Source: Larix kaempferi (taxonomy: Eukaryota > Streptophyta > Pinopsida > Pinales > Pinaceae). Taken from it: a stretch of DNA of 64,000 bases. Positions 13,471 through 25,900 of this stretch are shown piece after piece (the stretch's first letter is position 1; the number at the start of each line of letters is the position of its first letter). The notes beneath the pieces are model-generated. The model was not told where the DNA came from. It searched no databases and was given only the letters and a program-made list of their open reading frames with translations. Made by a program: the position numbers and the translations under genes. The DNA lies in the NCBI GenBank assembly GCA_027924585.1, contig BSBM01000140.1, forward strand, positions 9,543,501-9,607,500, in the 5' to 3' direction.

Positions 13471-13670
13471 AGTTTGTATATTTCACGCTCTTAATTAGTT
13501 ATATCCATGGTTTTATAAAGTACAAATTCATTTATAAGCTAAATATATTTCAAGCTTTTATTTGATTATATGTGTAGATTTATAGAGCACAAGTTCATTT
13601 ATAAACCAAATATATTTCATGCTTATATTTAATTACTTCCAAATATTTATAGAGTTTAGCTTCATATGTA
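13471..13670. repeat. Diverged ~85-bp tandem repeats
   Basis: Three successive copies of a unit containing TTATAGAG, CAAGTTCATTTATAA and ATATATTTCA-type blocks, imperfectly conserved. The array runs into the GA-rich duplication that follows. Confidence 0.6.
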
Positions 13671-13673
13671 AAC

Positions 13674-13816
13674 CAGAGAGAGAGAGGTTCACGTGCAAAC
13701 CAAAAAATAAAAACATATATATGACAAATATGAGAGAGAGAGAGAGAGATAGAGGGGGGGGTATTAGTAGGTTGTTCCATATTTGCGGACCTACTAATCA
13801 AAATTAGCAAATCATT

Positions 13817-13851
<35 letters not shown>

Positions 13852-13985
13852 GTTCATGTGTAAACCAAAAAATAAAAACATATATACGACAAATATGAGA
13901 GAGAGAGATAGAGAGAGAGGGGGGGGTTATTAGTAGGTTGTTCCATATTTGCAGACGTACTAATCAAAATTAGAAAATCATTTGG
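13674..13985. repeat. ~165-bp tandem duplication with (GA)n microsatellites
   Basis: Two copies, offset by about 165 bp, each contain AACCAAAAAATAAAAACATA, a GA tract, a run of seven or eight G, and TTATTAGTAGGTTGTTCCAT-like sequence. The GA tracts differ in length and in interruptions, as expected of microsatellite slippage. Confidence 0.85.
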
Positions 13986-14292
13986 TGTCACTTAGTATGA
14001 TGGGTTAATTTGAGTGATTGAGTATCGTGAATTGCAAATAAGAGATATCAATGTCAAGTTCCGACTTGTCTATCTCTGTGATATGTTAATACTTGATGTC
14101 CCTATCGGGTTAGGTGTATTATGCAATAGTTTACCTTGATTACAACTTATAGATGATGATGAAGTCTTTGGAGATTTCCCTTGCTTGTTACATGGAAGAA
14201 AAACATCTAGTGTCAGAGAAGTAACAATTTGAGGAGGCTTCCTCTAGCCTAGATCTCAAGATCTTCTAGTTGCTTTGGAAGTTGTTTACCTA

Positions 14293-14907
14293 CCAGCATA
14301 GATCCAAATCCTAGGCTCTATCAAGCGCCGAGAGGGATCAAATCTCCCGCGGTGCAAACCTCTCCTTGAATAGCTCCTTGAGTACAATCCTTGAGCCACC
14401 TAATCCTAAGCTCTAAAGTTTCATATTTACTTTTTACTTTGTATTATTCTTTTTTGTTTATGGCCAACATAATATTTGTTACTTTTTACTTTGTATTATT
14501 CTTTTTTGTTTACTTTGTATTATTTTGTCATTCGACAAACTCGACAAACACTCTAAAATCTCATATTTACTTTTTACTTTGTATTAAAAGTAAAAAGTAA
14601 AGTCTCTAGTTTAAGTCTCATATTTACTTTTTACTTTGTATTATTCTTTTTTGTTTATGACCAACATAATATTTATCACCTAATCCTAAGCTCTAAAGTC
14701 TCTAGTTTAAGTCTCATATTTACTTTTTACTTTGTATTATTATGTTTTGTTTATGGCCGACATAATATTTATTACTTTTTACTTTGTATTATTCTTTTTT
14801 GTTTACTTTGTATTATTTTGTTACTAGACAAACACTCGACAAACTCGACAAACACTCACATGTTACAAGATCTCCCTCATATTGGGCTGTAGAGCGCCTC
14901 TCGGCGC
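14293..14907 (+). repeat. Dispersed fold-back-like repeat family X, copy a
   Basis: The left end reads CCAGCATAGATCC, then CTCTATCAAGCGCCGAGAGG. The right end closes with the hairpin GCGCCTCTCGGCGC (14894-14907). The same two ends recur in opposite orientation at 28402-29400, and one end recurs near 45197, so this is a dispersed family. There is no coding capacity. The transposition mechanism is not clear: no target duplication could be fixed and no CTRR Helitron end is present. Confidence 0.5.
14411..14830. repeat. Irregular tandem array inside family X copy a
   Basis: Blocks of CATATTTACTTTTTACTTTG followed by TATTATTCTTTTTTGTTTA recur at least six times in full or partial form. They are separated by short pieces such as ACATAATATTTAT and CTAAGCTCTAAAG. 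The order is scrambled, consistent with repeated slippage and local rearrangement. Confidence 0.75.
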
Positions 14908-16111
14908 AAAGATACGACAAAAACTATGTCAGTGATAAAGAATTGTATGGTCTAATTTAATTCCTATAGTGAGAAATTTGACAATTGAACCACTTTCTTG
15001 ATTGCTTTAACTTGTTGAGACAGTGATAGAGTAGGGGATTTATACTTTTAAAGCATTTCTAAGATACAATTCATGGCATATATGACTTTATTCACATATG
15101 CGTACGTACTCAATAGACAAATGGCATAGAGTAAGGAGGGGAAGACCAAACAAACAAGAAAGCATATTACCCCTACAACTGATCCAACATTATGTTAACA
15201 AGAGGTCTACCATGACTATGGATTCCTCCATTGGCATAACATATAAGGACTTTAGAATGTTGCAAATAAATCCTGACAACTAACATGAAATGATAAACAT
15301 AAAAAATATAAGATTTTATAGTTGTAGAAGCATTTCCAAAACACTATTTATGATGTCTCAAACTTGATTTTCCATGCATATCGAGCCCCTTGCAAAAAAA
15401 ATTATATAGAAGAAAGACAGAGGTTGAACTAGAAACCCTTATAATCATTAACGAAATTTGACGAACAAAATGCATATCATAAAATGTTTTGCTCATAAAA
15501 TATAGTCAACATTTACAACAACCTATCAACCTATCCAAAAGAATACAAATGATCCATCAAAACGTTTAGTTACACCGTCAAGATCTTAGTTATATTGTCA
15601 AGATCGTCATTGTTTGATAAGTAAAATATTTTCCAAATAACGTAATGAGATGGACCTTGTAACCTTTGGAGTAGAATATTGTGGTCTTAACGATCGAAAT
15701 GAAGGGGACAAAATTAATTGATTAACGAAATGAATATCTATTTTCAACTCTGAAGGATGAGGTATTTGTTTGATCATGAAATAAAAATGGGGGGAGTGCC
15801 CGTGAAGTGTGATGGGTGACCCCACTCACGGGCATTTTCGCGACCAACTTTTACGGGTGATGCCACCCAACAAAGACGTTAACAACATTACATGTCATGT
15901 CATCTCTAATGTCTTCGTCCAACGAACACGGATAGAGAAACACGCAAAAGGGACCTTCTACGACCCCATTTAAGAGGTCCGCTGCACTTCGCCAGATTCG
16001 ACCTTCGTACGTCCACCATGTGATTGCCCTCAACCGCCGCCATCACTAACTCGTGACCCTAAGAGCCACCCATTTGAGGGTGACACCACAAACGGATAAG
16101 AAATAAGAAGG
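14908..16111. other. Intergenic DNA with a GC-rich patch
   Basis: Mostly AT-rich. From about 15780 to 16080 the base composition rises, and there is a short inverted repeat (TGCCCGTGA at 15797-15805, TCACGGGCA at 15826-15834). No protein motif is seen in the two short minus frames there. Confidence 0.45.
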
Positions 16112-16228
16112 TAGGTGTAGAGAATAATTTTGCATGACCAGTGTTCTCTTGTGTTGTGTTGTGTTGTGAGGGGATTATAAGTAGGTGTAGGGAATAATTG
16201 TGCATGACCACTCTTGTGTTCTCAGGGG
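16112..16228. repeat. Short tandem duplication (~72 bp)
   Basis: GTAGGTGTAG-GAATAATT-TGCATGACCA followed by GGGGATTATAAG occurs twice in succession. The first copy contains an extra run of GTGTT pentamers. Confidence 0.8.
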
Positions 16229-18736
16229 ATTATAAGGTATTATTCCTATCAAAAGCTTTGTGGATCTTAAAGTTAGATTTGATTGAGAGTGTTCATGTTG
16301 ATGTGACAATATTTTTTCCATCTCTCATACATACTAGATGGTTGATTGTAAATTTACAATTTTAAAGATCAAATTTAGTTCAATGCAAATCTTTAACCTT
16401 AACATTGTTCCACATTAATACTCTCCTTCTAATTAGGAATGATTTGAATAATCCCATTTATGACTTTTGGAAGGATTATTTTTCCATAAAGTTTTGTCAA
16501 TCCAGACTTTGACTTACACTTAGGGGTGCAAGTACCATAGACTTGAAGCCTTATCAATTCAAGACATTAGCTTTGCCAATTTCAAAGTAGTACTACTTAC
16601 TAATTTCACATCAAAGAGTGCACTGGATCTTAATTCATAGGGATCTGTGTTCATCGAAGTTTGTGAGTCATTGACATGGCAACACCCTATCTCTACCACT
16701 AGACATTCAACTTGGTAACACCTCATTTTCACCTAGACATTGACACTTTCTATTTCTTTCTTGAACTTTGAGTCATCAACATGGCAACCACTATATATCA
16801 ATTCTCCCTCTATTTCTTTTTACATTAGACATACTATGTTGATTTTTTTCCATCTGAGTTTATTTGCATTACATATGTTAGATTATTTTACGTGACACAT
16901 ATCTTCTTCCATTTGTGTTATATAATGCATCTTGCTTCCCTCCAACACTAATAAAAAATATAAATCACATGTAAACCTTTGTATAAAAAATCTAACATTT
17001 AAAATTGATCTATGCTATTTGTTTTAAAATGTTAATATTTTTTCTCTTTTTCTTTACTTATGTTGGAAGTAATCTAAAAGTTCTATGTTTTGGACTTTTT
17101 TCGACTACCATCACCATAACAATGTAATCCTTCGGTAAATCTTATTTTTTTTTATTGTTGAAATTTCAATTTTGATTACATAAATGGATTCATTGTCCTC
17201 AAATACCCTTGCTGCACTTGAATTATGCAATTTCAACTTATATTTGAAATTCCAACAATTCTTCTAAATCTTTAGTGGAATTTCAAGCAAAAATAATTGG
17301 AAAAAAAGATAAAATAGACTACTCCCTTATGTTGTCCATTCCTTCCTCTTTATACACATTAAATGTAATACCTATTTTTTCTTTCATTGTAATTGATTAA
17401 ATCCTAGTTTATTTTTTTAATTTTCTTGGAACATTTTCATTCTCTTTCTAATTTTTTATTCATTAATTTATTTTTCTTCCATTGTAATTTATTAGATACT
17501 AATTTTTTTTTGGATGGGTCATTGTAATTTATTAAGGTTAGACATATTAAATGACATTAAGTGAGACATCTCTTCCTTAAAAGTTTAAAGTGCAACTCAT
17601 TTATTTTGGTACAACTAGCATATATTTGTAAATTAATCTAGTAGTAAAAACATTTTTTTTTCTAGCCATAATCTAGACATTAATTCAACAAAAATTTAAG
17701 GGATAACTAGAGTTCTATCATAATCCAAATTCGGTGCATGATGTAATGACATTGTAAGGGATTTTGCCTATAGTAATTAAAAGTGGACAAATTTAAACAT
17801 TTTTCTTGTTAATTTTTTTTCCCAAATTTAATAGGAATTTTGTTGGAAGTTATAATTCCATTTGATTAATGAGAACTTTGACCTCAATACTTTGCCCTTT
17901 GGGTTTAGCATATTTTAAGAAGATGTGCATCACCAAATTAAAAAAAAAACGATTGAATAAAAAAAAAACTTTACCTCTTAAAAAAAGATTGAGTTTGTCA
18001 AAATTTTAAGGGTGTAGTATAAATATTCTACATTTTCAACTTTTTACAAGCATATTTTCCGTTTTATTTTGTTACGAGTTTGGTTGGAAATCTTTAAAAA
18101 ATCTTAGAATCACATATACTAGCTAGGAAAATTAATATATAGAGTGCTCCATTTTAAGTCACTCCATATACCCAATTTTGAATTGATCGAAACAAACTCT
18201 CAAAAAATAATTCATAATTCCTTATCTTAAGTCACTCCATATTACCCAATTTTAATTTTATCGAAACAAACTTTCAAAAAAAATTCATACTTACTTATCG
18301 ATAAGGAAAAAAAATTTGTTACATAAAAAACAACTCTATATAAATTTATGTTAACCATGTAACATAATATATTCTTAACTATTAAGATTTCATAAAGATT
18401 AGCTAGATATACTTCAAATCTACACCATTAATAAATTAAATTGAAAAATAATAATACATACAAATGTAAATTTAAAAAATAACCAACCATAATAATAATA
18501 ACCGTAATAGATATTAAAATAAAATAAAACAACATAAATCAATTTTACTCTATTTTTAATTTTTAATTTTTTAGCTATTTATTATTCCCATATTTACCCT
18601 TTTTTTTTAATTTCTTTTGACGGTTTATTATTCCCAAATTTGCTGAATTTATTATTCTCCATACTTTCTTATTAAATTAAATTTATTAAATTTGGAAGGC
18701 AATGATGAATCTAGAGATATGTACAATTTCGTCAAG
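16229..18736. other. AT-rich intergenic DNA, nothing recognised
   Basis: Long A and T runs and frequent stops in all frames. No repeat ends, RNA boxes or coding motifs were seen. Confidence 0.6.
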
Positions 18737-18868
18737 TAGGTTTAACTTCCAGCCTATTTCGTCCCAACACAAAATTTACCATAGTTGGTAACTTGGTAGG
18801 TTTAACCTCCAGCCTATTTCGTCCCAACACAAAATTTCACACAGCTGGTAGATTTAACTTCCAGGCTA
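18737..18868 (+). repeat. ~60-bp tandem repeat upstream of the gene
   Basis: Units beginning TAGGTTTAACTTCCAGCCTA start at 18737 and 18797. A shorter third copy (TAGATTTAACTTCCAGGCTA) starts at 18850. The array lies about 1 kb upstream of the translation start, immediately before the GC-richer promoter region. Confidence 0.85.
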
Positions 18869-18899
18869 CAACCCTAATTAACACGTAATATACAGTTGG

Positions 18900-19823
18900 C
18901 TAGGTTGGAGGTTGCTGTTCAACAGCTCCATTGAACGGAAGAAGCACCACATTGGCCCGGACAGCATCCCGTTCCTCGAGCCACGCTTCCCATACGACCG
19001 GACGGCGGGGGCCGGGGTCGACGCTGACCCGACCTGAGTCAGTCAAGCCTATCATGAGACTCACGATGATGATGATGATTCCCCGTGATGGCCACCGCCG
19101 GACAGACCACGTTGATGTAATCCGTCAGCCATGTGACGGCAATCCAACCCTGTCAGACTATATGAGAAAAAACGCAGGATACGGCCAATGGGGGCCGCTA
19201 ATCCTTAGTTTTCACGGTTTAAATTTCATCAAATCACAATAATAATTTAATCATATATCACTTCTAGTTCGTGCGTCGATTTGGCGGGCTATCGGTTTTA
19301 ATTTCTGTTAGCGATGGCTGACGCGTCAATATCTAAATCCTGTCCGGGCCCCGGTTTTATTAGGACAAATTACCCGATCTTTTTGCTTTGATTCCACCCG
19401 CCCTTGCGTCGGGGTTAAGAATAATTATTAATTAATTAGCAGGTCAGTCCAACAACTCCCACTCTCCATCTTACTGAACTTTACTGTGACCAGAAGATCC
19501 GGTGGCTTAGCGTTAAAGGCGCCTGATCCTTGATCTACCTTAGCGCTCTGTCAGCACCTAATATTCATTTATTTAATTATAATTAATAATAAATATTTTG
19601 ACTGACTGGACATAAAATTTTAAAAGTCCGGGGCATTTTATTTCATTTTGGTATTCACTGTCCTAATGCTGTAGAAATTGCTTTTGTTTGCTTCTTCTGC
19701 AAAGATCCGGGGAGTTCCAAGGGGTTTAATTGAGGGAAGAAGGGTTGTGTGGCCTGAGATCGAAGGAATGTGATAAATACAAGGTCTTGAAGAAGGGCAT
19801 TGAATTTTCATTGCTCAGGCGCG
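18900..19823 (+). promoter_or_regulatory. GC-richer promoter and 5'UTR region of the NT-C2 gene
   Basis: From about 18920 to 19540 the sequence is clearly richer in GC and CpG than its surroundings, as often seen at plant gene starts. A 103-codon open frame (18931-19242) in it has no recognisable motif and is probably a by-product of composition. An AT-rich stretch at about 19560-19610 could hold the TATA element. The 5'UTR probably covers the purine-rich sequence from about 19680 to 19823. An in-frame TGA at 19788-19790 stops any upstream extension of the coding frame. The start of transcription cannot be fixed from sequence alone. Confidence 0.5.
19768..19773 (+). promoter_or_regulatory. 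AUG-stop minimal upstream ORF
   Basis: ATG followed at once by TGA, 51 nt upstream of the chosen start codon. If it lies in the mature 5'UTR, such a start-stop element can stall ribosomes and lower translation. The known plant precedent is the AUGUAA element of the boron transporter gene NIP5;1. Its presence in the mRNA here is inferred. Confidence 0.4.
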
Positions 19824-19904
19824 ATGATGCACAGGGCAGCTAAATGGAAGGCCGAGAAGAACAAGGTTAAGGTTGTCTTCAGGTTGCAATTGCACGCCAC
19901 TCAG
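19824..19904 (+). CDS. Exon 1 (residues 1-27)
   Basis: Starts at the first of two adjacent ATG codons, the first in-frame start after the TGA at 19788. It ends with ...HATQ at a phase-0 GT donor (19905). The residues KNKVKVVFRLQLHATQ are the conserved first strand of the NT-C2 domain, which fixes this exon even though it lies 20 kb from exon 2. Confidence 0.93.
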
Positions 19905-22900
19905 GTATTTTTAATGTTTGCACATTGCATGAATCTAGTGTGATTTTGCAATTTATGCTGGTAAGTATTTTGTCTACACTTGATCCGGCCTGAGCTTTGC
20001 CCGGGGTTTTCGAAACGTAGTCCAGATTCTGCTTTTTAATTTAGCTCAAATGAATAATTTTTCGTAATTTTCGAATTGGACAGTTTCGATGCCATCCAAA
20101 ACAAGTGTTTCTTTTGTTGGTTTTAAATCTATTTGTATTGTAAATGAAAATTTGGTGAAATTGATCACTAATCTCTCAATCACAATGCTCTAGGAGTTAT
20201 TTTGAACCTTAATAGTCGTATTTCTTAAAATTATTTGGAGTAATTTCACGCTTGAATTGTTTGTTTGTTTTCTTTGAGCATCCCTTTGAGACCTGCCTAG
20301 TTGGTCAATCCGGCCTCTTTCTTCTTAGAATCAAAATGAAGAGTTGATTTAATCATGATAGAAAACAACATGTTAGCAACATGGTTCTTTATAAGTTCAG
20401 CTAACAGAGCTCCAGGTGCACTTTGGTAGATGGCAAATCAAGGAATACGCGATATTCAGATTAAATCTTTTAAATGGCCTTTCACAAGAGGCTATAAATA
20501 CTTATGATTTTGGTATGGAGAAGTTACAGGAGAGTTTTATTTTTTGCGAGTGTTTTGAACAACACCACTATTTAATCAAAGCTACACTATTTAAAATAAC
20601 CTGTTTCAAACCATATGTTATCTTTGTTTTTTTATCTTTTCGGTGGATGCCGCTGGTCAACATGAGCACAGGCATGTGGACTTTGAAAGCAAGCATTTGG
20701 CTAGGCTTCTGTGACCGGGGGTACATATTCTGCTAAATTCAGCCAGGACTTGCACCTGGCCTGAACTGCTGTTGCCAGTACTGGTATACAATAAACACGA
20801 GCATAGGCATGAGCGTGCCCTAGGTGAGTCTTGAACCCTGGTGGGGGCTTAAACAGTGCCTCATTTTCACCAACCTGGCAAGCCACTGTTGTCATATTTG
20901 AAGCTATCTGCTGTGCTAAGCGGCAATTCATGTTTATGTTTACTTTTTAACGTCCTTTGAGACCTACCTGCTCTATAGGAGTTTTTCTTAGGATCAGGCT
21001 GTAAATGATATTAACAGAAATTTTAGCTAACGTACCGTATCAGGACTGATTATTGCTGTAAAAGCTAAAGTACTGTATTGGCACTGGCTATGTTGACAAA
21101 AATAATTTTGCTTGAGGATCGGTCTATTAGTCCTGATTAATTTGTGTCCATGACAGTAAACAAAAATACAGGCCAAATAATGCCTACTCAGAGGGTAATC
21201 TCAAAGGGTTCTTTGATACCTTCACAACCAATTCCTGCCAAGAGATTTTGAAATGCTAATTACTCGAGAACCTTTTTTGAGAATACTGTTTTATGGATTG
21301 CAATTTAATATAACAGTTGGACTTTAAGCATCCTTGCATGACATCATTCCAAACATATTCAAGACAGGTTAGTTTTTGATAAATAACATAGCATAATGTA
21401 CTATAATTTCAATATTTTTCTTGGGTAGAAAACAGGTTTTCATTATATTTGCGATACAGGACAGTAGAGCTATAAAATACCCTGTCTTTGGTTTTGATCA
21501 GGAGGTGTGTGATAGGTAGCTACTCTCTTAATAGTATTGCAGTCACAGAAGGTGTTACCACCCTTTCATTACATTTATTTACATAATTTTTACTAACTCC
21601 AAAACATAATAAAAAATGACTACTATTCCTATGCCTGGTGCATTTCAGCCAGGGTTATGACTAAGTAAAAAGAAAACATAAACCTTAACTGGAGACATAT
21701 TGCGAATGTTGGTGTGACTGATTGCTGGAAGGCTGACTGGTGTGGTGTCATCGTTTTCTCACTGACAGTTGGCTGCTTTGTCCCTTCTTGTCTGTGTGAG
21801 CCGTGATCTCCATCAACTGCAATCTCCATCTTCAATGTGTGAAGTCCATCACCATGAGATATTAGTGTGTGGAAGTTCTTCCCCATAGCATTGACTTTCC
21901 CGAGAAGCTTTTCATCATGCTTTGAGGAGGATGCCCAAACTGTCTTAACAAGCTCTGTCACTTGTGTCAAATCTTTTAGGATCATTTCCTGCCACCTAGT
22001 ATTCCACATTTGCTTTTATTTAGGGCATCGAAATGCCGCTAGCATCCTGCTTGACCTTGAGGGTGAGGGTAATATGGTCATCCTATCTGTTTTTCCTTCC
22101 ATCCTTATAGTTTCTGTTCCTGATTCTGAGTCTGGCTGCATCTGGTTCCCTGCCATGCTCTGGCTACCTTCGTGAATTCATTGATATATCAGCTCTAGTC
22201 TTGGTTCAGATATAGTAGTCTTCTCCATATACCCCTGAATTTGATTGAGCATAGTAGCATTGAGGATTAACCTTCTTTTGCTGTGAGAGGACTCTTTAAA
22301 GGATTCTTCTTGAGATGGGGATTTCCTTGTGTTTCTCTTCATGGTGCTGGAGCACAATGGGAGAGAGAGGCATAGGAGTCTGGGAGGCTGGAACAACTAA
22401 CAAGAGATAGTGCAGAAGTGTGGTTGGGAGAAGCCAAAAAATAAAGGAAAAGGAGAAAAGGAGGTAGGAGGGATGGAGAAAAGGGAGAATATAAGTCTGA
22501 ATGAGAGGGGTCCCTAATGCAGGAGTGGATAAAATGGTGGTAAGGATAGTGAAATACTTTGTCTTTTTTCTGGTTTCTGAAGATGGTAGCAGTCTAATCT
22601 GGTAGTTGAAAAGAAAACTGCTGTTAATGCATGTTGTGGGGTCACGATCAAGCATGCAAATCATGTCATGGGAGCAATATCAGATTTACACACTTATTTA
22701 GATAGGATAAATGGGATGAAATAGGAGAGAGAGTGTATTGGTTAGTTCATTCATGTGTAATATACTAATATCTCAATACGTAGGGAAGGTTGGAGACATA
22801 CATAGAGTACGTTACATAACTTCTGAATACCTAATCTCCTAATGACATACTTTAGTTATTAAAAGGAAACTAAGTCATTTATTATGGCTTTATTACATAA

Positions 22901-25900
22901 CAAAAGTACATTTCCTGAATGCCTAAGTACACGCCTATTTCTAAGTATGATCATCATATCTAATACCCTCCCATAAGGGTCATATTACATAGAATTGCTT
23001 GTTCCAAAACAAGAACAAAATATCTGGACCAAGCAAAATGTCAACAGCTTGCTTTTGAATGATGTCAGCAATATCCACCTGGAAGTGCTTGCAAGACTTG
23101 AACTCAACATGGCTAATGTAGAACACCTTATTCTACCAACCATTGATATTTGCATCGACTTCTTTGTTGGAAGAGAGTCAAGGTTGATTGAGAAATTCAA
23201 CCCTACTATCATTGCTGTAGAATTTGGAATGTTCACTGAACCCCCTTTTCCCACACCTTGGCAGCTAACCAAAACAAAGTTATGATTTTGCTTCTTTGTC
23301 AAAGCATCCTCCTACTTCACTGCTGTTCTGACTTCACCCTCCATGAGAGCTTCTTTTCATCAACGACAACAAATATGGCATAATGGATTTGCTAGTTACC
23401 TTCTTCTCTTTGTTGTCCACTTGGCCATTTGTCTTTTGGTTGAGGAAGCTCTTCCAACTGCACGTCCTCTAGGGTTTTATAGAACCACTTGGGCCTTTTC
23501 TTCTCTCCTTGGCCCGTCGAACCAATATTGTTATCTTGCTGAATTGTATCATTTTCAGAACTTACATTGCTGAATTCTTTGTGTATACTACTTCTAGAGA
23601 ATTGTCCTTCCTCATGGAGCTCTTTCTTGTGCATCATAACTGACTTTTTTGTCATTATGCACTATGCAGCCTCCATTGCTGTTTTTCAAATTTGATTAGG
23701 GATCTCAATTTAATTGACAATACCTTGCACTTTCATCAAGTACTTCATGAAAGAGCATCCCTCTTTTAGTAATGACATCAATCAACTTGTAGCCATTGGA
23801 TTGTTCACTATAACCAATAAACATCAATCACACAATGTTTTTGTCATCAAGATTTGTAACATATGCAACATAACCAAAAACCTATAAATAGCTTACCTTC
23901 AGTTTTTTTCCAGACCACGTCTCCTCAGGAGTGATACCCTGTGCTTCCTTTGTGGGAGATTGATTTAGCAAGTAAGCAATAATGTTTGTTGTCTCTACCT
24001 AATACCTATTCCATTTCTTGTTTAGGGAGACTTGTAACTCCCTCCCCATCTTCTTTTGATATCCAGATTCCAAACGAGTGGAGCCTAGCATTATACTTCG
24101 TAGATGCACTTAGGCTTACATCTCACATCCTTCGGCCCATCACTTGTTTGGACACCACCCAGATTATTACATCTTCCTTCTTGCTGCTCCCAGTGGATAG
24201 GGGTACCAAGAGGCAGGTAGAGTGCAACATCATTCTAGTCCCCAGATTCGTTAGACCTTAGGAGTCAGCATAGTCCCTGACAAAGAGACCCATACGAGGT
24301 TGTCGTATGAGGTCTCAAGACAACTTACACCTAGCTAGTAAGTGGCACTCTTCCACTAGCTCTGAACAATGGGTCACCTCTTCTAGATAGAGAGAAATCC
24401 CTCAGGTTGGATCCAAATCCACTAGCCAGATTTCCATATAGAGATTCTTTCCTTTTGCCTTGGATGATAGGAGAGCTTCACACTTAGTTTTAGAGGAGGA
24501 CCTCCCTCTTTTCCATCTGACGGTAGGGATTTAGAGCATTGAGGTTCTTTTCCCTTGTACTTGGATCTAGAGCATTGTTTTTCTTTTTTTGGCATTTTGT
24601 TGGTTGTACATAGATCATATAGGTTGGCTTTGATATTCTTTGGCTTTGATATTCTTCTTATATTGGAGTGGCCTTCGCACTCCTACTATGTATCGCAACT
24701 TATGTACTAAGTAGTCTTGCTGATCATATTTTGGTCATATGTTGGACATTAATAAAATTAGCTGATCTTATCTGATTAAGCACCATCTTATTCTCCATCA
24801 TGCATCTTGTCATCTCTACTGCAGTGTGATTTTTTTGTTCTACTACTCCATTTCGTTGAAGGGCATATGGATTAGTGTTTTGTCATTGGATTCCTTCTCT
24901 TTTGTAGAATTCACTAAAGTCATTGGAGCAAAACTCCCTACCATATCAATTTTGAGAATCTTAATATTTTTGAGAGATGCTTAGCTATAAACTTTTTAAA
25001 TCCAAGAAAAATGCTCGACTCTTGCTTAAGGAAATAAAATTTAGAACTCACTTTTTCCTTGAAATAAATATCTACAAATAATAAAAAGTACCTGGCACCA
25101 TAAGTTGATGTGTCATCATTGGAACACATATCTCAATATGAAGTAGTTCAAGAATCCCCTTTGCTCTCCAAACTTGTCCTTCCTTGAATGACATTATGTG
25201 TTGCTTTTGAACTGAACAATGTTCATTTCCTAGCAAATATCCAACATAGGAAAGATAGTGAACATAAATCCATATAGGATAGTAGTAGATAATGTATAAA
25301 AGCTTGAATGATAGAATATCTTACAATGTCATGGGATGGTTTGCTTTTATACCCAGTGACTAGTCACCATGAATGAATAGACATGTCCTTTATTTAAGAT
25401 GTATCCCTTCATTAATTATTTTCATTATTATTATTATTAATCATTAAACGTTATTTATTTATTTGTTTAATGTCTATATACATATTGTATACATTACATT
25501 GCTGACCCCTTTAAAATGATTTGTCCTCAAAGCATACCAAAATTATGTCTTGGTTTTGGTGTGTAATGTCTTCTTAGGGTTCTTCATTTTTAAGCCCATC
25601 ATGGTAGATGATACAAGATGATGTGATCTTCTAAGCACTGCACATAATTGTCCAGTGGTGAAAAGGTCTGCTCACCCTAGTTCGATGTTCTGTGGAACTG
25701 AACATTTATAGGATTCTTAGAGAGAACCTATTGTATTGCGATTTCCTAGATGACTTCTATTATTATTAATAATCATTACTCATTATTTATTTATTTGTTT
25801 AATGTCTATATACATATTGTATACGTTACATTGCCTACTCCTTTAAAATGCTTTGTCCTCAAAGCATACAAAAATTATGTCTTGGTTTTGGCATGTAATG

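Noticed and set aside
14293-14907. Family X as a Helitron
   Set aside because: There is a terminal GC hairpin, but no CTRR end after it and no TC start at the other end. No RepHel sequence is present.
18931-19242. 103-codon open frame upstream of the NT-C2 gene as a separate gene
   Set aside because: It lies in a GC-rich promoter region where stops are rare, has a low-complexity Arg/Ser/Met composition and no motif, and the real gene starts just downstream.
19500-19560. tRNA-like stretch (GGTGGCTTAGCGTTAAAGGC) just upstream of the gene
   Set aside because: It resembles a class II tRNA D-arm, but no B box follows at a suitable distance.
23343-23573. Plus-strand 76-codon frame as a gene
   Set aside because: It is the antisense shadow of the Copia integrase-RT linker on the minus strand.
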